A stretch of 64,000 bases of DNA from AWTP1-13 sp050248715 (GTDB lineage: Bacteria; Pseudomonadota; Alphaproteobacteria; Rhizobiales; Hyphomicrobiaceae), in the NCBI GenBank assembly GCA_050248715.1, contig JBFWRV010000008.1, forward strand, positions 69,381 to 133,380. Reading direction: 5' to 3'. Below, one piece after another: positions 17,768 through 29,428 of the stretch. Position numbers and translations under genes: made by a program. Each line of letters begins with the position of its first letter. The first letter of the stretch is position 1. A model generated the notes under the pieces. The model was not told the DNA's origin, did no database searches, and was given only the letters and a program-made list of their open reading frames with translations.

Positions 17768-20700
17768 CGTCGGCAATCTCGCCGAGCTGGCCGGCCGCAA
17801 CCATGAGGCGGGAAACCGTAAGCGTGCCCTCGCCGGCAATCTCGTTCAGCATGTCTTTGACGCGTGCGAGCATGGGCCCCTGCCTCGCCGCCCACGCTTC
17901 GGCCGTGGCCGGGGCGCCTGCAGCGTGAATGGCATCGCGCGTGAACGCGGCCTGGGCGGCCGCCAGCTGCGCGAGCGCCTGCGCCACGGCGAGGCGATCG
18001 TAGGTATCGGGCGTCGCGATGGCGCCGGCTCGGGAGGCAAGCTCCGTGAAGCGCATCTGGTCGCCGATCGCGAGGTGCATTCTCGCGACCTCGGCAACCG
18101 GCTCTTCAGCCTGCGCCGCGATCTCCGTGATCTGCGGCGCCTGCGCGATCACATCCAGCTCGGCCGTCGTCGTGGCAAGCTCGAGGGGTACCCCCGTGCC
18201 AGCCAGGCGATCCGCCTCGGCGGCGAGCCGCGCCCGCTGGCGGTTGGGCAGGACATCCGCAAGCGCCTCTCTCAGGCTTGCTAGGCCCTGGCGATGGCTG
18301 ACGATGGTGCCGATGAGATCGGAGGACGCTGCGCCGTGGCGGAGGAACCAGAGCGTCTGTGTGTTCACAAGCTCCCGCACCGCGACGTAGAGGCCAAGCT
18401 GGGCGGAACCCTTGGCATGGCCGTCGAGCGCATCGATCCGCTGCCACAAGGCCGGTAGTTCGAAGACCTCGCGCGTGACCCAGAAGGCGACAGCAACGTC
18501 CGCGGTCGTGCGTGCGGTCTCCTCGGCCAGACGGACGGCCATCGCCGGACCGCCGCGGTTGATCATCGCGTTCGTAAGACCGAGCGCGATGATCTCGCGG
18601 CGCAGGCTGTGCCGGGCGATGCCGTCGGCGAAGCGTTCGCGGAGCGCGGCGGGGAAATAGCCCGCCAGCCACCCCTCCAACTCCGGCGCATCCGGTACGG
18701 TGCTGCCGAGCAGGTCCTGCTGAAGCGCAATCTTGGCATAGCTCAGCAGGACGGCGAGCTCGGGCCGGGTGAGGCCGCGCCCGGCGCGCGTGCGCTCCTG
18801 CAGCTCCATGTCGGAGGGGAGCGATTCGAGTTTGCGATCGAACAACTGCCTCGCCTCGAGCGCTCGCATCAGCAGGCCGTAGTCGGCGAGCTCGCGCGGG
18901 CTGCGACGTTCGGCAACGCTGAGAGCCAGCGACTGCTGGTAGTTGTTGCGCAGCGAGGCAGCCGCGACATCCTCGGTCATCTCGGCCAGCAGCTTGTTGC
19001 GAGCCGCATGCGCCAGCTTGCCGGCCCGCACCGCAGGCGACAGTGCGATCTTGATGTTGACCTCCTGGTCGGAGGTGTTCACGCCTGCCGAGTTGTCGAT
19101 GAAATCGGTGTTTATGCGCCCGCCGCGGGTCGCGAACTCGATGCGGCCGCGCTGCGTCACGCCGAGGTTGGCGCCCTCGCCGATCACGCGCGCCCGCACC
19201 TCCGCCGCGCTGATGCGCAACGGATCATTGGCACGGTCGCTGACCTCGTTGTCGGTCTCCCCCGTCGCGCGCACGTACGTGCCGATGCCACCAAACCAGA
19301 GCAGATCGGTCTTGCACCTAAGGACAGCGCGGATCAGCTCCTGGGGCGTGAGGCTCGTCGCCTCGACATCGAGCAGCCGCCTCATCTCCTCGCTGATCGG
19401 AACCGACTTGGCCGCGCGGGAAAAGACGCCGCCGCCCCTGGAGATCTTGGCCTTGTCAAAGTCCTGCCAGCTCGAGCGCGGCAGGGCGAACAGGCGCTTG
19501 CGCTCAGCATAGGCGCCCGGGCCCGGGCTCGGATCGATGAAGATGTCGCGGTGGTCGAAAGCAGCAGCCAACTGGATGTGCTCGGAGAGCAGCATGCCGT
19601 TGCCGAACACATCGCCCGACATGTCGCCGACCCCCACCACGCCGAACGGCTCGTGCTGAATATCCATGTCCATCTCGCGGAAGTGTCGCTTCACGCACTC
19701 CCACGCACCTCGCGCCGTGATCGCCATGCCCTTGTGGTCATAGCCGGCCGACCCGCCGGAGGCGAAGGCGTCGCCCAGCCAGAAATCATGTGCGGCTGAG
19801 ATCTCATTGGCGATGTCGGAGAACGTGGCAGTGCCCTTGTCGGCGGCGACCACGAGATAGGCGTCATCGCCGTCGTGGCGAACGACATGGCGCGGCGGCA
19901 CGATCCTGCCGTCCTTGACGTTGTCGGTGATGTCGAGCAGCGCCGAGATGAAAGTGCGGTAGGCGACAATGCCCTCCTTCTGTATCTCTTCGCGGCTGCC
20001 GGCGCGCGGCAGCTGCTTGGGCAGAAAGCCGCCCTTGGCGCCCGACGGCACGATTACAGCATTCTTGACGAGCTGGGCGCGCACCAGGCCCAGCACCTCA
20101 GTGCGGAAATCCTGCGCGCGGTCGGACCAGCGGATGCCACCGCGCGCGATAGGCGCAAAGCGAAGGTGGATGGCCTCGACGCGGGACGAGTAGACCCAAA
20201 TCTCGCGGAAGGGTTTGGGCTGCGGCGCGGCGTCAACCGCCTTGCTATCGAGCTTGAAGGCGAGCGTCGCCGGGCGTACGCCGGCGCTATCCGACAGGTA
20301 GAAGTTCGTGCGCACAGTGGCGTCGACGAGATTGACGAACTGGCGCAGGATCCGGTCTTCATCAAGGCTCGGGACGGCCGCGAGCGCGCCATCGATGCGC
20401 TGCCGGATCGGCACCTCCGCGTCCCGGCGTGCGGCGATGCCACCCAATCCGCGGCGCGGATCGAAGAGCAGATGGAAGAGCTCCACCAGGTCTCGCGCGA
20501 GCCCGGCATGGCGCACGAGCGTGTCAGCAAGGTAGCGCAAGCCGAACGGCGAACCGAGCTGGCGTAGGTAAGCGCCATAGGCCCGCAGGGCCGCCACCTC
20601 ACGCCAGTCGGCCGCCGCCCGGACGACGAGGCGATTGAATCCGTCGTTGTCGGCCTCGCCGCGGAGGACCGCAAGGAATGCGGCCTCGAGGCGCTTGTCA

Positions 20701-22583
20701 TGAAGCGCAAGTTCAATGGAAGCGCCGTCGGCCGTCTCCAGAACCATGTCGTGCAAGGCGACATCGCGCACTCCATCCGGGAAGCGCGGCCGGATATTGT
20801 AGGAGCGCTCGTCGATGGCCGAGAAGCCGAGGTTCTCCAACACCGGCACGCGCTGGGAAAGCGGGATCGGTGCGTCGAGCGAATAGACCGCCGCATGGAT
20901 GCGGCTCGGCGGCGCGTCGGACGTGCGGTAGAAGTCGATGACGACGGGATGCCCGGGTTTCAGGCGCTCGATGCGCTTGATATCCTCGAGTGCTCGCTCG
21001 GCCGGAAACGTTTCGGCATAGCCCGCCGAGAACGCTGCCCCGTACTTGGCCTGCAATGCGTCTGCCTGATCATCCAGGGTGGCGATGGCGTCGCCCAACC
21101 GGTCCTCCCAGGTGCGCACAATCGCGGTGATCCGACGCTCCAGCTCCTCCACGTCGGCATGCGGCGTCGGCCCTTCATACCGGCCGATGATGAACTGCAC
21201 GCGCACCAGCGGGCCCTCGGGGAATGTCGGATAGAAGGCGGAGACGCGGCCGCGATAGGTCTCGGCGAGCAGGGCACCGATGCGCTCGCGCACCCTGGTG
21301 TTGTAGCGGTCGCGCGGCACGTAGATGAGCGCAGACACGAAACGGTCGAAGCGGTCGATGCGGACGAACATGCGCACGCGCGGACGCGTTTCGAGGTCGA
21401 GGATGCCCCCCGCCCACTCGAGCAGCTGAGCGTCGCCGATCTGGAAGAGCTCGTCGCGGGGAAACGTGTCGAGGATGTTGAGCAGGGCCTTGCCGGCGTG
21501 GCTGGCGGGCGGATAGCCGGATGCGTCGATCGCCGTCTCGACTTTGTGACGAAGCAGCGGGACCTGCCGCGGCGAGCTAACGTAGGCCTGCGAGGTGAAG
21601 AGCCCGACGAAACGGATCTCTCCCTTGGGTGCACCGTCGTCGCGATAGGTCTTGATGCCGAGGTAGTCCATGTGCACGCGGCGGTGCACGAGGCTCACGA
21701 CGTTCGCCTTGGTGATGATGAGCGGCGCCGGCTCCATGAAAAAGGCGCGCACTTCCGGCGTCATTGCAACCAACTCGGCGCCACGGCGCAGCACCTGCAC
21801 GGCCGGATTGCGTAGCACGCCTAGCCCGCTGCCCTTCACGGGGATGAGGTCGGCGCCGCCGGAGGTGTCGGCAAGAAGGAACTCGCGCGTGCCGAGGAAA
21901 GTGAAGTTGTCCTGCTCAAGCCATCTGAGAAAGGCGCACGATTCGGCGAGCAGCGCCGGAGGAATCGCGGCCGCCGTCGTCTCCAGCTGACCTGCTGCCG
22001 TCACCAGTCGTTTGCGCATGGGAGCCCAGTCGGCAACCACGATGCGGACCTCATCGAGGATGCGCGAAACCGATTGGGCAAGGTCGCGCGCCCCTGCGTC
22101 GGCCAGCGGGCGCATATGAATGGCGATGTAGCTCTCCTGATGCCCATCGCTCCAATTGCGGTCGCCGGGGCCGAGGAGAGACTGCAGCCGACCGGTTGCA
22201 TCGCGTGCGGTCTTGAAGATTGGATGAAGCAGCTGGCGCACTTCCAGTCCACGTGTCTGCAGCTCGCCGAGCACCGAGTCGACGAGAAATGGCATGTCGT
22301 CGTTGAGAATCTCGAGGACCCCGCTCTCAGACCAGCTCTCCGTCTTGCCAGGTCCAGAGCGGCCGATCCGAATCTTGTGGCGACCGGCGGGCTTGTCGGA
22401 GATAAACTCGAGAACGTCGCGGACATTGCCCGCGAGCCGGTCGGCGGGCAGCCCGCTGAGGCCGTTCAGTCCGTCGGGGCCGAAAAGCAAGGGCGCGAGG
22501 GTGGCGGCTTGCGAGCCCTTGCCCAGCACCGTCTGCACCCTGCGGATCACTCCGCCTGCCGTCGAACCGGCGTCGCGTGCCAT
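17652..22583 (-). CDS. NAD-specific glutamate dehydrogenase, large (L_180) type
   Basis: The 1643-residue enzyme oxidatively deaminates glutamate to 2-oxoglutarate and supports growth on amino acids. A long N-terminal regulatory region precedes the catalytic domain. There IARGGIRWSDRAQDFRTEVLGL, shown here only in its first half (IARGGIRWSDRAQDF), and VPSGAKGGFLPKQLP mark the substrate site. VGVGDMSGDVFGNGML marks nucleotide binding. ATG 22583 is chosen because GAGGAGG sits six bases upstream; the GTG six bases earlier lies in that ribosome-binding site. The last roughly 40 codons overlap the convergent GNAT gene, so the C-terminus may be extended relative to relatives. Confidence 0.93.
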   Translation of the reverse strand: MARDAGSTAGGVIRRVQTVLGKGSQAATLAPLLFGPDGLNGLSGLPADRLAGNVRDVLEFISDKPAGRHKIRIGRSGPGKTESWSESGVLEILNDDMPFLVDSVLGELQTRGLEVRQLLHPIFKTARDATGRLQSLLGPGDRNWSDGHQESYIAIHMRPLADAGARDLAQSVSRILDEVRIVVADWAPMRKRLVTAAGQLETTAAAIPPALLAESCAFLRWLEQDNFTFLGTREFLLADTSGGADLIPVKGSGLGVLRNPAVQVLRRGAELVAMTPEVRAFFMEPAPLIITKANVVSLVHRRVHMDYLGIKTYRDDGAPKGEIRFVGLFTSQAYVSSPRQVPLLRHKVETAIDASGYPPASHAGKALLNILDTFPRDELFQIGDAQLLEWAGGILDLETRPRVRMFVRIDRFDRFVSALIYVPRDRYNTRVRERIGALLAETYRGRVSAFYPTFPEGPLVRVQFIIGRYEGPTPHADVEELERRITAIVRTWEDRLGDAIATLDDQADALQAKYGAAFSAGYAETFPAERALEDIKRIERLKPGHPVVIDFYRTSDAPPSRIHAAVYSLDAPIPLSQRVPVLENLGFSAIDERSYNIRPRFPDGVRDVALHDMVLETADGASIELALHDKRLEAAFLAVLRGEADNDGFNRLVVRAAADWREVAALRAYGAYLRQLGSPFGLRYLADTLVRHAGLARDLVELFHLLFDPRRGLGGIAARRDAEVPIRQRIDGALAAVPSLDEDRILRQFVNLVDATVRTNFYLSDSAGVRPATLAFKLDSKAVDAAPQPKPFREIWVYSSRVEAIHLRFAPIARGGIRWSDRAQDFRTEVLGLVRAQLVKNAVIVPSGAKGGFLPKQLPRAGSREEIQKEGIVAYRTFISALLDITDNVKDGRIVPPRHVVRHDGDDAYLVVAADKGTATFSDIANEISAAHDFWLGDAFASGGSAGYDHKGMAITARGAWECVKRHFREMDMDIQHEPFGVVGVGDMSGDVFGNGMLLSEHIQLAAAFDHRDIFIDPSPGPGAYAERKRLFALPRSSWQDFDKAKISRGGGVFSRAAKSVPISEEMRRLLDVEATSLTPQELIRAVLRCKTDLLWFGGIGTYVRATGETDNEVSDRANDPLRISAAEVRARVIGEGANLGVTQRGRIEFATRGGRINTDFIDNSAGVNTSDQEVNIKIALSPAVRAGKLAHAARNKLLAEMTEDVAAASLRNNYQQSLALSVAERRSPRELADYGLLMRALEARQLFDRKLESLPSDMELQERTRAGRGLTRPELAVLLSYAKIALQQDLLGSTVPDAPELEGWLAGYFPAALRERFADGIARHSLRREIIALGLTNAMINRGGPAMAVRLAEETARTTADVAVAFWVTREVFELPALWQRIDALDGHAKGSAQLGLYVAVRELVNTQTLWFLRHGAASSDLIGTIVSHRQGLASLREALADVLPNRQRARLAAEADRLAGTGVPLELATTTAELDVIAQAPQITEIAAQAEEPVAEVARMHLAIGDQMRFTELASRAGAIATPDTYDRLAVAQALAQLAAAQAAFTRDAIHAAGAPATAEAWAARQGPMLARVKDMLNEIAGEGTLTVSRLMVAAGQLGEIADAISVARSATTSKGRGGDPRKSVASGSRPVRRSAPMPRS

Positions 22584-22715
22584 GATCACCTCCTCAATGG
22601 AGATCCATTTGCGAAAGTCTGGACCTCACCGCCGGCATTGACAATGCGGGTGTTCGCGCCTTGACAATCGCGTGGGGCCCTTCCGGGGCATCGGGCCGCA
22701 AAAGGAGATAATCGC

Positions 22716-23396
22716 ATGGCGAAGAAGGCAAAGGTTATGGCGCTGGACGCCGGGCCGGACGCCCGTCTTGATCCCGACATGGAGAGTTACTTCGCCAAGT
22801 GTATGGAAAAGCTGGGCTTCGTTCCCAACGTGCTCAAGGCCTACGCCTTCGACAACGCCAAGCTCAGAGCCTTCGTGCTGATGGCCGACGACCTGATGCT
22901 GGGTGACAGTGGCCTTTCCAAGCTCGAGCGCGAGATGATCGCGGTAGCCGTCAGCTCGGTCAATCATTGCCACTATTGCCTCACTTCGCACGGTGCGGCG
23001 GTGCGCCAGCGGGCCAAGGATCCCGAGCTCGGCGAACTGATCGCGCAGAACTACCGGGCGGCCGAATTGCCCCTGCGGCAGAAGGCGATGCTTGATTTCG
23101 CAGTGCGCCTGACCGAGGCGCCAGACAAGATCGAGGAGGCAGATCGCGAAAGCCTGCGTTGCGCTGGTTTCACCGACCGCGACATCTGGGACATCGCCTC
23201 CGTGGCTGCGTTCTACAACATGTCGAACCGGCTTGCGGCCGCGGCCGACATCCGGCCGAACCGTGAGTACCACTACTTGGTGCGCGAGCCGGGGGATGGC
23301 GCCGCGGGAGCGCAGGCGGGGCCCCAACACGCCGCGGGCTCACTGCCCGCGGGTGCGGGCGTGCCGGCACGGGGACGCCGAGCACGCGCCCGATGA
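22716..23396 (+). CDS. AhpD-like alkylhydroperoxidase / carboxymuconolactone decarboxylase family protein
   Basis: The 226-residue protein has the AhpD-type redox motif HCHYCLTSHG, with two cysteines separated by two residues and a nearby histidine. It belongs to the peroxidase-related branch, shown by LSKLEREMIAVAVSSVNHCH and FYNMSNRLAAAADIRPN. Such proteins reduce peroxides with a thiol partner. The core ends near REYHYLVREPG. About 35 further Gly/Ala/Arg-rich residues are not typical and may be an eroded or recently extended tail. An AGGAGATAATCGC ribosome-binding site precedes the ATG. Confidence 0.83.
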   Translation: MAKKAKVMALDAGPDARLDPDMESYFAKCMEKLGFVPNVLKAYAFDNAKLRAFVLMADDLMLGDSGLSKLEREMIAVAVSSVNHCHYCLTSHGAAVRQRAKDPELGELIAQNYRAAELPLRQKAMLDFAVRLTEAPDKIEEADRESLRCAGFTDRDIWDIASVAAFYNMSNRLAAAADIRPNREYHYLVREPGDGAAGAQAGPQHAAGSLPAGAGVPARGRRARAR

Positions 23397-23524
23397 CGGA
23401 ATTGCTCCGACTCCACCCCGGCTCTTGATTGAGACATCCGGAGTCTGCCACATTTGCCCTGCACACCAACGGGGGCCGAGCAGATGCGCCGCATCGAGCA
23501 GCGCACGGATGGATCGCACGGGGC

Positions 23525-24430
23525 ATGCGCAACACCATAGCTGTCATGAACACCAAGGGCGGCGTAGGCAAGTCCACGCTGGTGCTCGTTCTGGCCGAGA
23601 CGTTATCCGCGGTGTTCCGCAAGAACGTGCTGATCATCGACTCCGACTCGCAAGCCAGCATCAGCGCCATGCTGCTGTCGGCCACCAACCTGCACCGCCT
23701 GCAGACGGACGGGCTCACCATCGTCGACCTGCTGGTGGCGAGCGTGCTCAACAATCAGGCAGTGGATTGGCCGCGCTTCGTCGTCGGCGGCGTGTCCGAC
23801 GTGGACGAGGCGCGCACCGTGTACCTGGTACCAAGCGACATGCAACTCACGCTGTTCGAGCGCGAAGTCTCCAAGGAGAGCCTGCACGCCAGGCTGCGTA
23901 CCAGCATCGGCGCCCTGCTCGATCACGTGCGTAGCGTCTTCGACATCGTTCTGATCGACTGCCCGCCGGGTCTCTCGGTGCTGACGGAATCCTGGCTGAG
24001 GGAAGCCGACTTCCACGTCTCCCCGACCAAGCCCGACTACGTCTCGACCTGCGGACTGGAGGTTTTCCGCCGCTTCAAGGGCTTGAACCCCGAGATGGGC
24101 TTTGCCGAGAACCTGGGCGTCATCATCAACATGCGGGACACGCAATCGGCGGTGGAAGCCGACTACCAGAAGTGGCTGGCCGATAATCCCGACAATCGGC
24201 TGTTTGCCCAGACGGTGCCGCGCACCAGTGCCCTGCAGCATGCCTCCCAGCTCAGCGCGATCGAACGCTCTTTCATGGCCAAATACCCCGGCGAGTCGAG
24301 CGTGGCGATCCGCGCCGTGTGCCAGGAGCTGCTCAACCGGCTCGCCGCCTCCAACGCGTCCGCCAGCGCCAGCAGCACGACGCCACCTGCAGCCGCCGCG
24401 CCTCCCTCCGCCGGATCGGGCGCGTCCTGA
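23525..24430 (+). CDS. ParA-family ATPase (orphan)
   Basis: The 301-residue protein has a deviant Walker A KGGVGKST (K11-T18) and Walker A' LIIDSDSQAS. Walker B is IVLIDCPPGLS and a later motif is LGVIINMRDTQ. These define the ParA/MinD partition ATPases, which form ATP-bound dimers on DNA or membrane. No ParB, centromere-like repeats or flagellar or chemotaxis genes are next to it, so it is unlikely to be the chromosomal segregation ParA. It ends in an Ala/Ser/Pro-rich tail. ATG 23525 is used because upstream codons lack similarity. Cargo unknown. Confidence 0.83.
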   Translation: MRNTIAVMNTKGGVGKSTLVLVLAETLSAVFRKNVLIIDSDSQASISAMLLSATNLHRLQTDGLTIVDLLVASVLNNQAVDWPRFVVGGVSDVDEARTVYLVPSDMQLTLFEREVSKESLHARLRTSIGALLDHVRSVFDIVLIDCPPGLSVLTESWLREADFHVSPTKPDYVSTCGLEVFRRFKGLNPEMGFAENLGVIINMRDTQSAVEADYQKWLADNPDNRLFAQTVPRTSALQHASQLSAIERSFMAKYPGESSVAIRAVCQELLNRLAASNASASASSTTPPAAAAPPSAGSGAS

Positions 24431-24549
24431 GGCCCTCCTCGGCCTCCCGGCTGCTCGCATTGGCACCGGGGGGTCGAGTGGCCCATACTCAGTGTTCCGG
24501 GCACCCCCGGTTTCCGCTACCCTCCAGTTCCAAATCGCCCAATCGAGTC

Positions 24550-25932
24550 ATGCCCTCCACCGTCTTCGACTCTGCCATCTTCCGCGATTCGTTCGGTACA
24601 CCTGCCATGCGCGCGATTTTTGCCGACGAAGCGACGGTGGCCCGCTACGTCGAGGTCGAAGTGGCACTGGCGATCGCCGAAGCCCGCGCGGGCGTCATCC
24701 CAAAGAAGGCGGCAGCCGAGATCAAGCGACTGGCACGCGCTGACGCCATAGACCTGAGCAAGCTGAAGGCGGAGACCGATCTCGTAGGCTATCCCATCGT
24801 GGGAGTCGTACATCAGCTTGCCAAGCAGTGCGGCGCGGCCGGGCGATACGTGCACTGGGGAGCCACGACCCAGGACATCATGGACAGCGCCACCGTGCTG
24901 CAGGTGAAGGCAGCACTCGCCCTGATCGCCGAGGATTTAGCCGCGCTCGAAACGGCACTGGCCGCACTTGCTGACAAGCACCGCGGCACCGTGATGGCTG
25001 GACGCACTCATCTACAGCACGCGCTGCCCGTGACCTTCGGATACAAGGCGGCGGTGTGGCTCGGCATGATTACGCGTCATCGCCAGCGCCTCAGCGAGCT
25101 AGAGCCGCGAGTCCTGGTCGGGCAGTTCGCCGGGGCTGCCGGCACGCTGGCCTCCCTCGGCGACAAGGGCCTTGCAGTGCATGACGCCCTCATGGAGGAG
25201 CTTGGCCTTGGCCGGCCGGATGCGCCTTGGCATGTCGCGCGCGACAACATCGCAGAGGTGGGAGCGTTCCTGGGGCTCGTCACTGGGACACTCGCCAAGA
25301 CCGCCACCGACGTCATGCTGCTGATGCAGACCGAAGTAGGGGAGGCCTTCGAGCCCTTCATGCAGGGTCGCGGCTCCTCCTCCACCATGCCCCAGAAGCG
25401 CAATCCCATCTCCTGCGAGTTCATCGTCGCCGCGGCCAAGGTGGTGCGCCAGCAGGCCGGCCTGATGCTCGACGCCATGACCGCCGACCACGAGCGGGCT
25501 ACCGGACCCTGGCAGCTCGAATGGGTGGCGCTGCCCGAAGCCTTCATTGCCTCAAGCGGAGCGCTGCGGCAGGCGCGCTTCATGTTGGAGGGGCTCATCG
25601 TCGATGCCGACCGCATGCGCCGCAATCTCGACCTCACGGGCGGGCTCATCGTCGCCGAAGCCGTGATGATGGCGCTCGCCAAGCACATCGGCCGCGGCGA
25701 TGCGCACGATCTCGTTTACGGCGCCTGCCGGGCCGCCCTCGACAAGGGTTCGACGCTCCTCGATGAGCTGAAGCAGCGCCCAGCGGTGACGCGGCACCTC
25801 GATGCCAATCGCCTCGCCGAGCTGACCGATCCCGTCAACTACCTGGGCTCGGCACCGGCGATGGTCGACCGGATGTTGGCCGCGCGGACCTCGCGCGGCC
25901 AGGGACGCAAGCGGCGCACGCCGGGGGAGTAG
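24550..25932 (+). CDS. Fumarase/aspartase-superfamily lyase (3-carboxymuconate cycloisomerase or adenylosuccinate lyase type)
   Basis: The 460-residue enzyme carries the superfamily signature GSSSTMPQKRNPIS (catalytic Ser loop). It also has GATTQDIMDSA and AGRTHLQHALPVTFG for substrate binding. The sequence looks closer to PcaB-type 3-carboxy-cis,cis-muconate cycloisomerase (NLDLTGGLIVAEAVMMALA) than to housekeeping PurB. No other protocatechuate genes are nearby, so the true substrate is open. The start at ATG 24550 matches the family beginning (STVFDSAIFRDSF); longer frames upstream are not coding-like. Confidence 0.82.
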   Translation: MPSTVFDSAIFRDSFGTPAMRAIFADEATVARYVEVEVALAIAEARAGVIPKKAAAEIKRLARADAIDLSKLKAETDLVGYPIVGVVHQLAKQCGAAGRYVHWGATTQDIMDSATVLQVKAALALIAEDLAALETALAALADKHRGTVMAGRTHLQHALPVTFGYKAAVWLGMITRHRQRLSELEPRVLVGQFAGAAGTLASLGDKGLAVHDALMEELGLGRPDAPWHVARDNIAEVGAFLGLVTGTLAKTATDVMLLMQTEVGEAFEPFMQGRGSSSTMPQKRNPISCEFIVAAAKVVRQQAGLMLDAMTADHERATGPWQLEWVALPEAFIASSGALRQARFMLEGLIVDADRMRRNLDLTGGLIVAEAVMMALAKHIGRGDAHDLVYGACRAALDKGSTLLDELKQRPAVTRHLDANRLAELTDPVNYLGSAPAMVDRMLAARTSRGQGRKRRTPGE

Positions 25933-25980
25933 CGCGTCGGATGGATCGAGCGGAGGGCCGATCCATCCGACGAGCGGCGA

Positions 25981-26343
25981 TCATGCCTCGTCGTGGATGT
26001 CGACGATCCGGTGCGGCGAGGCGTGGACACCATAGGTCCTGAGTGGACCCGTGCCGCTGGCGCGGAACCAATGGCGGCAGTTGGGGGGAATGACCAAGGT
26101 CACGCCGGGTGCCAACGGCACCGTCCGATCGCTGCCCTGCAGCCAAGCCTCCCCCTCGCCTTCGAGCACGGTTATCGTTTCCAAGTAGGGGTGCGAGTGC
26201 AGAGCGGTTTTGTAGCCTGGCGGCGATGTCTGAATGCCGACGCGGATCGGCGTCGAACCCTGCCGATCGCCCACGAGAGTTTGGTAGGTGGCGCCGCCTT
26301 TGAACGGCTCGCCTGCGACGTCCTTGTGGTGCACGACAGGCAT
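25981..26343 (-). CDS. Cupin-domain protein
   Basis: The 120-residue single-domain cupin has the two metal-binding motifs. Motif 1 is HSHPYLETITVLEGEGEAWL (two His and a Glu) and motif 2 is VIPPNCRHWFRASG. Such small cupins may be sugar isomerases, dioxygenase-like or simply binding proteins. The neighbours are an HlyU-like gene and a GST in the same direction, which gives no pathway clue. Confidence 0.85.
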   Translation of the reverse strand: MPVVHHKDVAGEPFKGGATYQTLVGDRQGSTPIRVGIQTSPPGYKTALHSHPYLETITVLEGEGEAWLQGSDRTVPLAPGVTLVIPPNCRHWFRASGTGPLRTYGVHASPHRIVDIHDEA

Positions 26344-26372
26344 CCTGGACCTCTCAATCCCGGGGCGCAGAC

Positions 26373-26672
26373 TCAGGAGAACATGCGGTCTCCCTGCTGG
26401 TCGATGATCTGCTTGGCTTTGGTTGTCGTGAAGGCGACCGCATCGTCAAAGCTCGAGTAGGTGTCAGCGCGGATGAACTCGTGGACCTTCACCCCGTCTG
26501 GTGTCTCCTTCTCGATCTTGCCGGCCGTTTGGAATTGAGCGCCCGCCTTGTATGGCGCCGGCGTGATCCGGTAGCCCTTGTACTCGACCGGCGCTACTGC
26601 CGGGGTTGATGCTACATTGCTGCCGGCACCACCGAGAATGCTGCCGAGCGCCGTTTTGAGTTTCGAGAGCAT
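26373..26672 (-). CDS. HlyU-family protein
   Basis: The 99-residue protein fits the HlyU family: a short N-terminal helix (MLSKLKTALGSILGG) and then VEYKGYRITPAPYKAGAQF, VHEFIRADTYSSFDDAV and KAKQIIDQQGDRMF. The family is named after a Vibrio hemolysin regulator, but in alphaproteobacteria its role is untested as far as I know, and no helix-turn-helix is visible here. ATG 26672 is preferred to the longer frame, whose first 25 residues are not family-like. Confidence 0.8.
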   Translation of the reverse strand: MLSKLKTALGSILGGAGSNVASTPAVAPVEYKGYRITPAPYKAGAQFQTAGKIEKETPDGVKVHEFIRADTYSSFDDAVAFTTTKAKQIIDQQGDRMFS

Positions 26673-26749
26673 TAGATTCAATCCTATCGAGCGCGGGATT
26701 GTCGCGCTGGCGTCAAGGCATGTCCAGCGGGGATCGGCAAGCCCCAAGA

Positions 26750-27331
26750 CTACGCTGGCAGTTCATACCCTATCGCCGCTTCGATCTCGCAGGTCTTCTG
26801 CACGGCCGGACGGGCCATCATGCGCCGGTAATGGGCATCCAGGTTTGGAAATTCCCCAGGGGCGGGATGGAGAGAGTTGAAGAACCGCCAGTACAGGCGA
26901 AAGAGATGAATGTCAGCGATGGAGTAGGTGCCGATTGCCCAAGGTTTGTTGCCGAGCCGCTGTTCCGCCAGCGCGTATACCCGGCGGGCATGCTCGATAC
27001 CGAGGCCGCGGGCGGGATGCACGGTCGCGGCAAGGAACGACATCCATGAGATCGCAACCGCTTCCGCTTCGACGTCGTCGGTCGGCAACAAGGCCGCCGA
27101 CGGAAAGCGCCTGGCAAGATAAAACAGAATGGCGGCAACCTCGGTGAGCGGCCGACCATCGATCACAAGTGTCGGCACCTTGCCCTCGGGGTTGAGCGCC
27201 AGGTAGGCCGGGGAGCGCATCTCCTTCCTGGCGAACGACAACGGCCTTGCCTCGAAGCCGGCTCCGACCTCGTGCAAGGCAATGTGCGCCGCCATGGAGC
27301 TGGCGCCAGGCGCAAAGTATAGGGTGAGCAT
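26750..27331 (-). CDS. Glutathione S-transferase family protein
   Basis: The 193-residue protein has an N-terminal thioredoxin-like domain (LTLYFAPGASSMAAHIALHE) with the cis-Pro region GKVPTLVIDGRPLTE. The C-terminal all-helical domain includes GTYSIADIHLFRLYWRF, the N-capping motif of GSTs. Ser or Tyr near residue 5-12 could activate glutathione. Function is probably detoxification or thiol exchange. The end of aspS lies just upstream in the same direction. Confidence 0.87.
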   Translation of the reverse strand: MLTLYFAPGASSMAAHIALHEVGAGFEARPLSFARKEMRSPAYLALNPEGKVPTLVIDGRPLTEVAAILFYLARRFPSAALLPTDDVEAEAVAISWMSFLAATVHPARGLGIEHARRVYALAEQRLGNKPWAIGTYSIADIHLFRLYWRFFNSLHPAPGEFPNLDAHYRRMMARPAVQKTCEIEAAIGYELPA

Positions 27332-27405
27332 TGTCCTTCCCGGCGATGCGGCAGTAGCAAGGCAAATGCTACCCGTCGCCCGCCTCGACTGCAAACGCGC
27401 CTGGC

Positions 27406-29244
<1,839 letters not shown>

Positions 29245-29428
29245 GAGCTGCCGCCTTTTGAGCCGTTCGTTCCGGTTGAAGCGCGGAAAAGCACACGCAG
29301 CCCAGGGAAAGTCAAGGTGGCCCCCCGCCCCCGCCGCGCGGGCAACGGTCATGCCGTCTAAAGTCTCGACGTCAGGAGGGGCAGGGACTTGCGCTTCCAT
29401 TTCGGGCAGCAATGCCTATGTTGCGCCC

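Noticed and set aside
18609..19799. 396-codon plus-strand frame opposite NAD-GDH
   Set aside because: Antisense of a clear catalytic domain; no recognisable fold or ribosome-binding site.
24550..25932. Naming the lyase purB because purH is in the window
   Set aside because: The C-terminal sequence fits the PcaB-like branch better, and the purH gene is 7 kb away in another unit.
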